The notes under the pieces were generated by a model. The model saw only the letters and a program-made list of their open reading frames with translations, did not search any database and was not told the DNA's origin. Below, piece by piece: positions 1 to 7,604 of a stretch of DNA of 64,000 nucleotides (the first letter of the stretch is position 1; each line of letters begins with the position of its first letter). A program made the position numbers and the translations under genes. Source of the stretch: Agromyces sp. H17E-10 (GTDB taxonomy: Bacteria > Actinomycetota > Actinomycetes > Actinomycetales > Microbacteriaceae); assembly GCF_022919715.1 (NCBI RefSeq), contig NZ_CP095042.1, positions 1,736,001 through 1,800,000 on the forward strand, in the 5' to 3' direction.

Positions 1-1246
1 GTCCGAGGCGCGGCACGGTGAGCACCGTCATGAGCGGGTCGAGCTGCGCCCAGAGCGGCTGCATGCACGCAATCACGCCGAGCTCGGCGAAGCGGGCGAG
101 GTCTGCGTCGTCGACGAGCTGCGCGTGCGCGATCACGGGTCGGCGGTCGCGGGGGCCGTTGGCGTCCATGGCGCGTTCGATCGCGTCGAGCGCCTGGCGC
201 ACGGCGGCGTCGCCGATCGCGTGGATGTGCACCTGGAACCCGGCGGCGTCGACCGCGCGCACGGCGTCGTCGAGGTCGCGCCCCTGCCAGACCGCCATGC
301 CGTGCTTGTGCAGCGCCGAGCAGTACGGCTCGAGCAGGGCGCCCGTCTCCGACTCGATGACGCCGTCGGCGAAGAACTTGACGGTGTTCGCGGTCAACAG
401 CGGCGAGCCGAGTGCCTCGACGCGGCGGCGGTCCTCGACCATCGCGGGCAGCTGTCGGGCGAAACGACGCGGGTCGGCGTAGAGCGCGAGGTTGAAGCGA
501 ACGGGCAGCAGGTCGTGCCGGGCGGCGTCGAGGTAGCTCTCGACGTCGCCGGGCTCGACCCAGGCGTCCTGCACCCAGGTGACGCCGCGCGCGAGGTAGT
601 ACTCCCCCGCGCGCTGCAGCGCGCGGCGACGCTCGTCGACCGGACGGGGCGGCGCGACGTCGAGCACGAGGTCGACGGCGCCCCACTCGCGCAGAGTGCC
701 GAGCGGGCTGCCGTCGGCCCGGCGGGTGATCTCGCCGAGCTCGGGCTCGGGCGTGTCGGCGTCGATGCCCGCGAGCTCGAGCGCCCTCGAGTTGACCCAG
801 ATCGTGTGGTAGTCGTAGGCACGCAGTACGACGGGCCGGTCGGCGACCGCCGCGTCGAGCCAGCGGGCGTCGAACAGGCCCTCGTCGACGAGGGCGGGGT
901 CGTACGAGGCGCCGAAGATCCACGGCGCGTCGGGGTTGGCCGCGGCGTACCCGGCGACGGCCGCGACGATCTGCTCGACCGAGGTGCAGTCGCGCACGTC
1001 GGGGCCTTCGGCCTCGAGGCCGCCGAAGAGCGGATGCGCGTGCCCGTCGCCGAACGACGGCATGAGGAACCCACCGGCGAGATCGACGACTTCGATCGAC
1101 GCGTCGGCGGCGCGGGCGGCCTCGGCCGCGGCATCCGCTTCGTCGTCGAGCGCGACCACGAGACCGTCGCGTACGAGGAGCGATCGCGAGGTGGCCGCAC
1201 CGGCTCCGCGCCAGATGGTTCCGCCGAAGAAGTGGGTCGTGGTCAT
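1..1246 (-). CDS. Amidohydrolase family protein, YtcJ-like (3' end cut by window edge)
   Basis: Metal-dependent amidohydrolase of the YtcJ/exoenzyme-regulatory type; members hydrolyse amides or imides, but the substrate here is unknown. Reading from ATG at 1246 gives MTTTHFFGGTIWRG. The HxH metal motif appears in SFGDGHAHPLFGG and the family motif QVHIHAIGDAAV is near residue 330. About 415 residues are present; the C-terminus lies outside the window. It is read divergently from a TetR gene at 1400, with four operator-like repeats in the gap, so that TetR protein probably controls it. No signal peptide is seen, so it is likely cytoplasmic. Confidence 0.85.
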   Translation of the reverse strand, partial: MTTTHFFGGTIWRGAGAATSRSLLVRDGLVVALDDEADAAAEAARAADASIEVVDLAGGFLMPSFGDGHAHPLFGGLEAEGPDVRDCTSVEQIVAAVAGYAAANPDAPWIFGASYDPALVDEGLFDARWLDAAVADRPVVLRAYDYHTIWVNSRALELAGIDADTPEPELGEITRRADGSPLGTLREWGAVDLVLDVAPPRPVDERRRALQRAGEYYLARGVTWVQDAWVEPGDVESYLDAARHDLLPVRFNLALYADPRRFARQLPAMVEDRRRVEALGSPLLTANTVKFFADGVIESETGALLEPYCSALHKHGMAVWQGRDLDDAVRAVDAAGFQVHIHAIGDAAVRQALDAIERAMDANGPRDRRPVIAHAQLVDDADLARFAELGVIACMQPLWAQLDPLMTVLTVPRLG

Positions 1247-1291
1247 GCACCGTTGCTTTCCGTCGACCCGGCGTCGGTGACGCCGGGCGCT

Positions 1292-1349
1292 GTTCGTACG
1301 AACGTCGCGTCGTACGAACGCTGTTCATACGAACACTGTTCGTATCGAG
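1292..1349. promoter_or_regulatory. Cluster of TetR-type operators (TTCGTACGAA repeats)
   Basis: A perfect 12-bp palindrome GTTCGTACGAAC lies at 1292-1303. Related copies follow: TCGTACGAAC at 1310-1319, GTTCATACGAAC (one mismatch) at 1323-1334, and a half site GTTCGTATCGAG at 1338-1349, about 15 bp apart. The array lies between the divergent amidohydrolase and TetR genes. The last copy would cover the -35 region of a TetR promoter whose -10 is TACACT at 1361-1366. The sites are visible in the sequence; binding by the adjacent TetR protein is inferred. Confidence 0.75.
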
Positions 1350-1399
1350 TTCTGAGAGGTTACACTCTCCGCAGGGCAGACGGAAGAGGCGGGCGCAAC

Positions 1400-2020
1400 A
1401 TGTCGACGGTGAATCGCGAACAGCTCGTGCGCGTCGCGCTCGAGATCGTCGACGAGCAGGGCAGCGACGCGCTCACCATGCGCACCCTCGCGGGCCGGGT
1501 GCACCGGCAGGTCTCGTCGCTCTACAACCACGTCGGCAGCCGCGACGAGCTCATCGAGCTCATCCGGGCGCGCATCGTGAGCGAGATCGACACCTCGGCG
1601 TTCGCCGAGCACCGATGGGACGTCGCCCTCGAGGACTGGGCCCGCTCGTACCTGCGCGTCTTCGCGGCCCACCCGAACCTCATCCGCGTCCTCGCGACGA
1701 CGCCCATCCGGGACGTGTCGACGTTCGAGATCTACGACGTCGTGATCGGGGCGCTCATCGACGCGGGCTGGCCGCTGCAGGACGCGGTCGCCGTGATGCG
1801 CACGGTCGAGGCCCATGTGCTCGGCTCGGCGCTCGACATCGTCGCCCCGGGCGACATGCTCGACCAGGCGTCGGTGCCCGCCGAGCTCGAGATGGTGCAC
1901 GCCGCGCTCGCACCCGAGTACGAGGAGACCACGAGCGCCGCCGCCGCCTTCGAGATCGGCATCGCGGCCCTCCTCGACGGCCTGCGCGCGAGGCGGGCCG
2001 CCGCCGTGCCGACGACCTGA
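1400..2020 (+). CDS. TetR/AcrR family transcriptional regulator
   Basis: 206-residue repressor. The N-terminal helix-turn-helix spans about residues 9-50 (ALTMRTLAGRVHRQVSSLYNHVGSRDEL in outline); the C-terminal part resembles the TetR_C ligand-binding domain. The ATG at 1400 is preceded by GAAGAGGCGGGCG, and a -10 TACACT at 1361 gives a short leader. It is divergent from the amidohydrolase, with an operator cluster between, which suggests autoregulation plus control of that gene. The inducer is unknown. Confidence 0.88.
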   Translation: MSTVNREQLVRVALEIVDEQGSDALTMRTLAGRVHRQVSSLYNHVGSRDELIELIRARIVSEIDTSAFAEHRWDVALEDWARSYLRVFAAHPNLIRVLATTPIRDVSTFEIYDVVIGALIDAGWPLQDAVAVMRTVEAHVLGSALDIVAPGDMLDQASVPAELEMVHAALAPEYEETTSAAAAFEIGIAALLDGLRARRAAAVPTT

Positions 2021-2081
2021 CCTCGCACGATTCCGGCGCCAGCCGGTGCCGTCGCGCAAAGAATCCGCGTACACTCCCACC

Positions 2082-2519
2082 ATGGACAACCTCGATCGCG
2101 CGATCCTCGATCTGCTGCGGCAGAACTCCCGGGCGGGCTACGGCGACATCGGCTCGTCGGTCGGGCTCAGCGCCTCCGCGGTGAAGCGCCGCGTCGACCG
2201 GCTCGTCGCCGACGGGGTGATCCGCTCGTTCACGATCCAGGTCGACCCCGCCGTCGACGGCATGTCGACCGAGGCGTACGTCGAGCTGTTCTGCCGCGGC
2301 ACCGTCGCTCCTGACGAGCTCAAGCGCATCCTCCAAGACGTGCCCGAGGTCGTCTACGCGGGTACGGTCACCGGGTCGGCCGACGCGATCGTGCAGATCC
2401 GGGCCCGCGACATCGCCTCGCTCGAAGACGCGCTCGAACGCGTGCGCATCGCCCCCAACGTCGACCACACCCGCAGCGCCATCGTGCTCTCGCGGCTCGT
2501 CAACCGCAACCGCGACTGA
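2082..2519 (+). CDS. Lrp/AsnC family transcriptional regulator
   Basis: 145-residue protein with an AsnC-type winged helix at residues 1-60 (LDRAILDLLRQNSRAG, then SASAVKRRVDRLVADGVI) and a C-terminal RAM-like ligand domain (GTVTGSADAIVQIRARD). Standard size for single-domain Lrp regulators. The start is fixed by a -10 box TACACT at 2070-2075, six bases before ATG, a leaderless arrangement. No obvious adjacent target gene; it may act on itself or at a distance. Confidence 0.88.
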   Translation: MDNLDRAILDLLRQNSRAGYGDIGSSVGLSASAVKRRVDRLVADGVIRSFTIQVDPAVDGMSTEAYVELFCRGTVAPDELKRILQDVPEVVYAGTVTGSADAIVQIRARDIASLEDALERVRIAPNVDHTRSAIVLSRLVNRNRD

Positions 2520-2627
2520 CAGCCGAAGCATGCGGATGCCTCGGGCGCGAGCCGCTCGAGAAAATCGCTGCGCTCGTCGTGTGACCTTCGCACTTCTTCC
2601 GACATCTCTCAGGTGAAGGAGGTGCAC

Positions 2628-3188
2628 GTGGACGACCACATCGACGTCGGCGACGATGCCTTGCTCGCCGGTCTCGTGCGCGGTGACCGCGCGGCGCTGC
2701 CGGTCCTGTTCGACCGTCACGCGCCGACCGTCACGCGGTACGCGTGGGCGATCGCGCAGAACCGGCAGGATCTCGAGGAGATCGTGCAGGACACGTTCAT
2801 CACGCTCTGGCGCAAGTCGGCCGAGATCGTGCTGTACGAGGCATCCCTGCTGCCATGGCTGCTCACCACGTGCCGCTACCTCGCCGCGAACGCCGGCCGC
2901 CGGCACCTCCGCAACCTGGCGGAGGAACTGCCCGACGAGTTCCGGCTCGAGCGTTCCACGCATGCGCAACGCGACGCGGAGGCGGCGCGCGAGCAGCTTC
3001 GCTGGGTGCTCGAAGAGATCGGCCGGCTCGAGCCGATCGACCGGCGAGTGTGCGAACTGTGCCTCGTCGACGGCGTGCCCTACGGAGAAGCGGCCGAGTC
3101 CCTCGGTCTCTCCGTCGGCGCGGTGAAGCAACGCGTCCTGCGCAGCCGCGCACGACTCAGGAAGGCGGTGACCGCCGATGAGAACTGA
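2628..3188 (+). CDS. RNA polymerase ECF-type sigma factor
   Basis: 186 residues. Region 2 lies around residues 25-95 (LEEIVQDTFITLWRK) and region 4 around 120-180 (PYGEAAESLGLSVGAVKQRV), the two-domain ECF layout. I place the start at GTG 2628 because GAAGGAGG lies at 2615-2622; an upstream in-frame GTG at 2613 would overlap that site. The last 11 bases overlap the next gene, a membrane protein likely to act as its anti-sigma partner. No zinc-type anti-sigma motif is present in the partner, so the regulation mechanism is open. Confidence 0.88.
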   Translation: MDDHIDVGDDALLAGLVRGDRAALPVLFDRHAPTVTRYAWAIAQNRQDLEEIVQDTFITLWRKSAEIVLYEASLLPWLLTTCRYLAANAGRRHLRNLAEELPDEFRLERSTHAQRDAEAAREQLRWVLEEIGRLEPIDRRVCELCLVDGVPYGEAAESLGLSVGAVKQRVLRSRARLRKAVTADEN

Positions 3189-4065
3189 ACCCCCGCACGG
3201 CGATGAACTCGCCCGCCTGCTCGCCTCGATGCGCGAACAGGTGCTGGAGCAGACCGAGGACGAACCCGCCCCCCGCGTTCGCGAATCGCGCCTCCGCAAC
3301 GGCGTGCTCGGCGCACTCGCCGCAATCGCCCTGCTGCTCGGTGTCGGGGCCGGGGCCGCGTTCGCGTTCGGGCTCTGGCCCGACGGCCCCGAACCCGAGC
3401 CGGCGGCGATCTCGACGCCGACCGCCGCTCCGTCCGCGGCGCCATCGCCGACCACGACGATCGAGCAGGAGGAGTACACGGCCGTTCCGGCGCCCGACCC
3501 CGTGCCCGCGGTGATCGAGATCTCCTCGGAGCGCGTGGCCGTGATCGCCGACGACGGATCGGAGTTCGCCGCGTACAGCTACTTCGAGGAGCCCGCCCCG
3601 CTGATCGCACTGCTCACGGAGCAGCTCGGCGAACCGGTCGTCACCGAGGTCCGCCCGCAATGGGAGGGGTACAGCTCAACCCGGTACGAATGGAACGGGT
3701 TCGTGCTCTCGGACGGCATCTATCCGCCGGATCCACCGCACGGCCCCGGCTTCTACGTCCACGCAACTGCGGCGGCGGTCGGCGACCTCGTCGTACGCAC
3801 GCCCCCGGGCGTCGGTACCGCAGCAGGGGTGTCGGTCGGGGATTCGACGGCGGACATCGTCGCGGAAGAATCCTGGTCGGAGAATCCCAATCCCGAGACC
3901 GGCCAGGCTTGGCGATCGACACGGATCGGTATCGGAGAGCCCCTTCCACCGCTCAGTCCGGCAACGAGCGAGTTCGAAGCCAACTTCGGTGTTTGGGTGA
4001 CGGCTGACGCCGAAAGCGGTCTCGTGGTCGAACTCATTGCACCGTCGGCGAACTACGGGGTGTGA
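3178..4065 (+). CDS. Single-pass membrane protein, probable anti-sigma/sensor partner (copy 1)
   Basis: 295 residues. A cytoplasmic tail of about 42 residues is followed by one membrane helix (VLGALAAIALLLGVGAGAAFAF) and a Pro/Ala/Thr-rich linker. An extracellular domain of about 190 residues then contains VIEISSERVAVIADD and TRIGIGEPLPP. The ATG at 3178 overlaps the sigma gene stop, so the two are probably translationally coupled. Position and topology suggest an anti-sigma role, but no HXXXCXXC zinc motif is present. The extracellular domain is not one I recognise. It is paralogous to the next gene. Confidence 0.7.
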   Translation: MRTEPPHGDELARLLASMREQVLEQTEDEPAPRVRESRLRNGVLGALAAIALLLGVGAGAAFAFGLWPDGPEPEPAAISTPTAAPSAAPSPTTTIEQEEYTAVPAPDPVPAVIEISSERVAVIADDGSEFAAYSYFEEPAPLIALLTEQLGEPVVTEVRPQWEGYSSTRYEWNGFVLSDGIYPPDPPHGPGFYVHATAAAVGDLVVRTPPGVGTAAGVSVGDSTADIVAEESWSENPNPETGQAWRSTRIGIGEPLPPLSPATSEFEANFGVWVTADAESGLVVELIAPSANYGV

Positions 4066-4970
4066 ACGTCGTGCGGTTACGGTTGACCGGTCTCGACGAC
4101 GCGCGGGCATGCGAGCCGCCGCACACCTCGATGCCCGAGCAAGCGATCGATCAGACCACCGACGACCCCGTACCGCGCAGGCACGAGAGGCGCGTGCGCA
4201 ACGAGGTGCTCGGCGCGGTCGCAGCGATCGCACTCCTGCTCGGTGCCGGCACCGGTGCCGCGATCGGTCTCTGGCCGAGGACCGTCCCGACGCCTGCGGC
4301 GAGCTCGACGCCGACTGCACCATCGACGGCAGCGTCGAGCCCGCAGGCAACGGCCGGGCAGGACGATGAAGCGACCGCGCCAGCGCCCGACCCCGCGCCC
4401 CCACCTGACCCCGCGCCCGTGCCCGTGCCCGTGGTCATCGAGATCTCCTCGGAGCGCGTGGCCGTGATCGCCGACGACGAATCCGAGTTCGCCGCGTTCA
4501 GTTACTTCGACGACGTCGGTACGGCGGTCGCTACGTTCACGGAACTGCTCGGTGAACCGGTGGTCAGCGAACTGCAGTCGCGCGGCGATGGATTCACCGG
4601 GACCGTATACGAGTGGGAGGGGTTCGCGCTCTACGACAAGGTCTCTTCCCCCGAATATCCGTACTGGGAGAACTTCAGCGTGACCGCCTGGGCACCGACC
4701 GTCGACGGACTTGCACTGCGCGCCGCACCGGGCGTCGGCTCGAGCGTGGGCGTCGTCGTCGGCGATCGCGGCAACGAGATCCAGACCGAGGAGGGATGGT
4801 CGAGCGCCGATTCGACGGCGTACACGCGAATCGGCATCGGCGAGGATCTTCCGCCGACCGATCAGATACCTGGTGCGGATGGACTCAATTTCGGCGTCTT
4901 CGTCTACGTGGATTCCGCAACAGGAGTCATCGCGAGCTTCGGCGCTCCAGCGGCGAACTTCGGGGCGTGA
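4062..4970 (+). CDS. Single-pass membrane protein, tandem paralogue (copy 2)
   Basis: 302 residues from GTG 4062, which overlaps the previous stop (GTGTGA). It shares with copy 1 the membrane helix (VLGAVAAIALLLGAGTGAA), a proline-rich linker, the VIEISSERVAVIADD block, the PGVG..VGVVVGD block and the TRIGIGEDLPP block. The N-terminal tail has diverged: the stretch matching SMREQVLEQTEDEP reads SMPEQAIDQTTDDP. An internal ATG at 4131 is a possible alternative start that would remove most of the cytoplasmic tail. This is a clear tandem duplication; function inferred only from position after the ECF sigma gene. Confidence 0.68.
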   Translation: MNVVRLRLTGLDDARACEPPHTSMPEQAIDQTTDDPVPRRHERRVRNEVLGAVAAIALLLGAGTGAAIGLWPRTVPTPAASSTPTAPSTAASSPQATAGQDDEATAPAPDPAPPPDPAPVPVPVVIEISSERVAVIADDESEFAAFSYFDDVGTAVATFTELLGEPVVSELQSRGDGFTGTVYEWEGFALYDKVSSPEYPYWENFSVTAWAPTVDGLALRAAPGVGSSVGVVVGDRGNEIQTEEGWSSADSTAYTRIGIGEDLPPTDQIPGADGLNFGVFVYVDSATGVIASFGAPAANFGA

Positions 4971-5024
4971 GGGTCCGGAATCGCCCCTTGACCCGTCGCA
5001 GCCCGCCACCATACCGTTTGCCAC

Positions 5025-5381
5025 ATGCTCGAACTCGACCCCGCGTCATCCCTGCCGCCCTACGAGCAGCTGCACGCGGCCGTCGTCGATGCGGTGCGCT
5101 CGGGTCGCGCGGCCCCGGGCACGAAACTGCCGACCGTGCGGGCCCTCGCGGAGGAACTCGGGCTCGCGGTGAACACCGTCGCGAAGGCGTACAAGGCGCT
5201 CGAGGCCGACGGGGTCATCGAGGGGCGCGGGCGCAACGGCACGTTCGTCGCCGAGCACGGCGACCCCGCCGAGCGGGCGCTGCAGGCCGCCGCCGCGGAC
5301 TACGCGGCGCTCGCGAAGCGGCTCGGCGTGGAGGCATCCGCCGCCCGTGCCATCGTCGGCACCGCACTCGACGCCGGCTGA
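5025..5381 (+). CDS. GntR family regulator, short YtrA-like
   Basis: 118 residues. A GntR winged helix occupies residues 1-75 (LPPYEQLHAAVVDAVRSG; LPTVRALAEELGLAVNTVAKAYKALE), followed by a short dimerising helix, the layout of the YtrA subfamily that often controls ABC transporters. No transporter is adjacent. The start follows a leaderless-type -10 TACCGT at 5012-5017, seven bases upstream of ATG. It converges with rimK across a 26-bp gap containing a small GCCGGC inverted repeat. Confidence 0.85.
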   Translation: MLELDPASSLPPYEQLHAAVVDAVRSGRAAPGTKLPTVRALAEELGLAVNTVAKAYKALEADGVIEGRGRNGTFVAEHGDPAERALQAAAADYAALAKRLGVEASAARAIVGTALDAG

Positions 5382-5407
5382 GCGCCGGCCACGAGCCGGC
5401 CGAGCGC

Positions 5408-6601
5408 CTACTCCTGCGGCGGCAGCGGCTGCTTCGGCAGCTTGCGCACCTTCGCGCGCCGACGCCGGCGCTCGGGGATCATCGAGCGCATCTCCTCGAG
5501 CTTGCCGAAGCAGAGCAGCCGGTCGTCGGCCTCGAGCACGACGCCCTTGCGCGGGTTCGGAATGACGGTCGTGCCGCGGTGCAGGGTGAGCACCGTGATG
5601 TCGCGCTCCCAGAGACCGGACTCGCCGAGCGTCTTGCCGACGAGGTCGGCGTTGCCGTGCACGAGCAGCTCGGCGACGCCGTAACCGGTCGAGACGGTCA
5701 GCCGCTGGCGCACGTCGATCTCGGGGAACGCGACCTGGTTCGCGATGTAGTCGATGATCGCGCCGGCCACGTCGAGGTTGGTCGCCGTCTCGATGCCCTG
5801 CAGGCCCGGCGACGAGTTGACCTCCATGACGAGCGGCCCCTCGTCGCCCTCGAGCATGTCGACGCCCGCGACCTTGAGGCCCATGATCTGCGCCGAGCGC
5901 ACGGCCGCCAGCTCGTACTCGGGCGAGAGCTCGACCGGTTCGACGGTGCCGCCGCGGTGCACGTTCGAGCGGAACTCGTCGCCGCTCGCGACCCGGCGCA
6001 TCGCCGCGACCACGCGGTCGCCGACGACGAGCGCCCGGATGTCGCGGCCACGGCTCTCGGCGATGAACTTCTGGATGAGCACGTTCTGCTTCGTCGAGTG
6101 CAGCGTCTCGATGATCGCCTCGGCCACCTTCACCTGCGGCGCGAGGATGACGCCGATGCCCTGCGTGCCCTCGAGCAGCTTGATGACGACCGGCGCCCCG
6201 CCGACCCGCTCGATCGCGGGCCGCACGTCGGCCCGGTTGCGCACGAACGCCGTCGGCGGCAGCGCGATGTTGTGGCGCGAGAGGATCTGGTTCGCCCGCA
6301 GCTTGTCGCGCGCGTTCGAGATGCCGTTCGCGGTGTTCGGCGTGTAGACGTCCATCTGCTCGAACTGGCGCACCACGGCCGTGCCGAAGTACGTGATGGA
6401 GTTGCCGATGCGCGGCAGGATCGCGTCGTAGTCGCTCAGCTGCCGGCCGCGGAACTGCAGGTCGGGCTCGGGCCCCGCGAGATCGATCGCGAATCGCAGG
6501 GTGTTGAGCACCTTCACCTGGTGCCCGCGCGACTGCGCGGCGGCGCGCAGTCGCTGGGTCGAGTACGCCTGCGGCGCGCGCGAGAGGATCGCGAGTTTCA
6601 T
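5408..6601 (-). CDS. rimK: RimK-family ATP-grasp glutamate ligase with C-terminal RCK_C/TrkA_C-like domain
   Basis: 397 residues. Residues about 1-285 form a RimK-type ATP-grasp ligase: the ATP-binding stretch APVVIKLLEGTQGIG and the metal-binding DMLEGDEGPLVMEVNSSPGL. In this family the enzyme adds glutamates to a protein tail or makes small gamma-glutamyl products. The last about 90 residues (VAELLVHGNADLVGKTLGES, then DRLLCFGKLEEM) resemble the regulatory RCK_C/TrkA_C domain of K+ channels, suggesting ligand control. The ATG at 6601 follows a GGCAGGG site. A RimK-associated protease gene starts only 18 bp away on the other strand. Confidence 0.82.
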   Translation of the reverse strand: MKLAILSRAPQAYSTQRLRAAAQSRGHQVKVLNTLRFAIDLAGPEPDLQFRGRQLSDYDAILPRIGNSITYFGTAVVRQFEQMDVYTPNTANGISNARDKLRANQILSRHNIALPPTAFVRNRADVRPAIERVGGAPVVIKLLEGTQGIGVILAPQVKVAEAIIETLHSTKQNVLIQKFIAESRGRDIRALVVGDRVVAAMRRVASGDEFRSNVHRGGTVEPVELSPEYELAAVRSAQIMGLKVAGVDMLEGDEGPLVMEVNSSPGLQGIETATNLDVAGAIIDYIANQVAFPEIDVRQRLTVSTGYGVAELLVHGNADLVGKTLGESGLWERDITVLTLHRGTTVIPNPRKGVVLEADDRLLCFGKLEEMRSMIPERRRRRAKVRKLPKQPLPPQE

Positions 6602-6619
6602 GCGTGGTGCCCTGCCAAG

Positions 6620-7150
6620 ATGGACGATGTGACTGAGATCTCCCATTCAAGCACCATCGCGGGATGGCGCGAATGGGTTTCGTTGCCGGCGCTGGGCGTG
6701 CCGTGGATCAAGGCGAAACTCGACACCGGCGCGCGGTCGTCGTCGCTGCACGCGTTCGACGTCGAGGAGCTTCCGGCCGGCCAGGCGGCCGGGTCGTCAG
6801 GCGGCGCGGATGCCGCTGCAGAGGCGCCCCTCGGCCGTGTCCGCTTCGGCGTGCGCCCGTGGCAGGAGAGCGACGACGACGCCGTCGTCGTCGAGCTGCC
6901 GGTGCACGACCGACGTCAGGTGCGCAGCTCGTCGGGTCACACCGAGGAGCGAATCGTCGTGCTCATGGACGTCGTGCTGCAGGGTCGCACCGTGACCGCC
7001 GAGGTGACGCTCACGAACCGCGACGAGATGGGGTTCCGCATGCTCATCGGCCGCGAGGCGCTGCGCCAGGGCTTCGTCGTCGACTCGGCCCAGTCGTTCA
7101 TCGGCGGACGCGCACCCCGGGGCATCCGTCGCCGCAATCGCGGGCGCTGA
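6620..7150 (+). CDS. RimK-associated retropepsin-like protease (PF05618 family, 'ATP-dependent zinc protease')
   Basis: 176 residues. The motif KAKLDTGARSSSLHA near residue 35 carries the DTGA signature of retropepsin-like aspartyl proteases, and GFRMLIGREAL near 145 is the family's second motif. Pseudomonas RimB, of this type, acts with RimK to control glutamation of a ribosomal protein. A Gly/Ala-rich insert (residues about 50-72) separates two strands of the fold. The ATG at 6620 is 18 bp from the divergent rimK start; GTG at 6629 is an alternative. Partnership with RimK is inferred from family knowledge and the shared promoter gap. Confidence 0.78.
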   Translation: MDDVTEISHSSTIAGWREWVSLPALGVPWIKAKLDTGARSSSLHAFDVEELPAGQAAGSSGGADAAAEAPLGRVRFGVRPWQESDDDAVVVELPVHDRRQVRSSSGHTEERIVVLMDVVLQGRTVTAEVTLTNRDEMGFRMLIGREALRQGFVVDSAQSFIGGRAPRGIRRRNRGR

Positions 7151-7156
7151 CACGAC

Positions 7157-7477
7157 GTGAACGAGGGCGCCCGCACCGCATTGCTTCGAGGCGAGATGCT
7201 GGCGCGGATGAACCAGGGCTGGGACGTCGTCGAACAGTCGGCGTTCGAGATGACGATGACCCACTCCGCGACACCGCCGGCTTGGCGCATGCTCGTCGAG
7301 CTGGTCAACCCGATCTACTGGCTCTCCGGGGCGCCGACGTATCCGATCCTCACGCGGACGCTGCGCATCAGCGTCGATGAACACGGCGCTGTTCACCGAC
7401 GGACCGCGGGCGAACTCCCCTCCCACTGGCCGCGGGCGGACTGGGAGGTCGACGACGACCCCGCGCGGCCGGAGTAG
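7157..7477 (+). CDS. Hypothetical protein
   Basis: 106 residues from GTG 7157, six bases after the protease stop. It has an aromatic-rich centre (TPPAWRMLVELVNPIYWLSG) that could be a weak amphipathic or membrane-associated helix, and an acidic Pro-rich tail (WEVDDDPARPE). I do not recognise a family. The tight spacing suggests co-transcription with the protease gene. Coding potential is plausible but unproven. Confidence 0.5.
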   Translation: MNEGARTALLRGEMLARMNQGWDVVEQSAFEMTMTHSATPPAWRMLVELVNPIYWLSGAPTYPILTRTLRISVDEHGAVHRRTAGELPSHWPRADWEVDDDPARPE

Positions 7478-7502
7478 CGACAGAACGGTCTCGACCCCGC
7501 AC

Positions 7503-7562
7503 TTACAGGACGAGGCGGCAAGCACCCCCGCATACAGGGGTGCCGACCGCGTCATCCTGTAA
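7503..7562. terminator. Long hairpin between convergent genes, probable bidirectional terminator
   Basis: Outer arms TTACAGGA (7503-7510) and TCCTGTAA (7555-7562) pair perfectly, and inner arms GCACCCC (7522-7528) and GGGGTGC (7537-7543) pair around an 8-base loop. There is no T-tract. It lies between the 7157-7477 plus-strand gene and the 7605-9263 minus-strand gene, where a shared terminator would be expected. Confidence 0.6.
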
Positions 7563-7604
7563 CCGAAGCCGACATCCGCTACCGCAATTCGCGATCGGCG
7601 AGGG

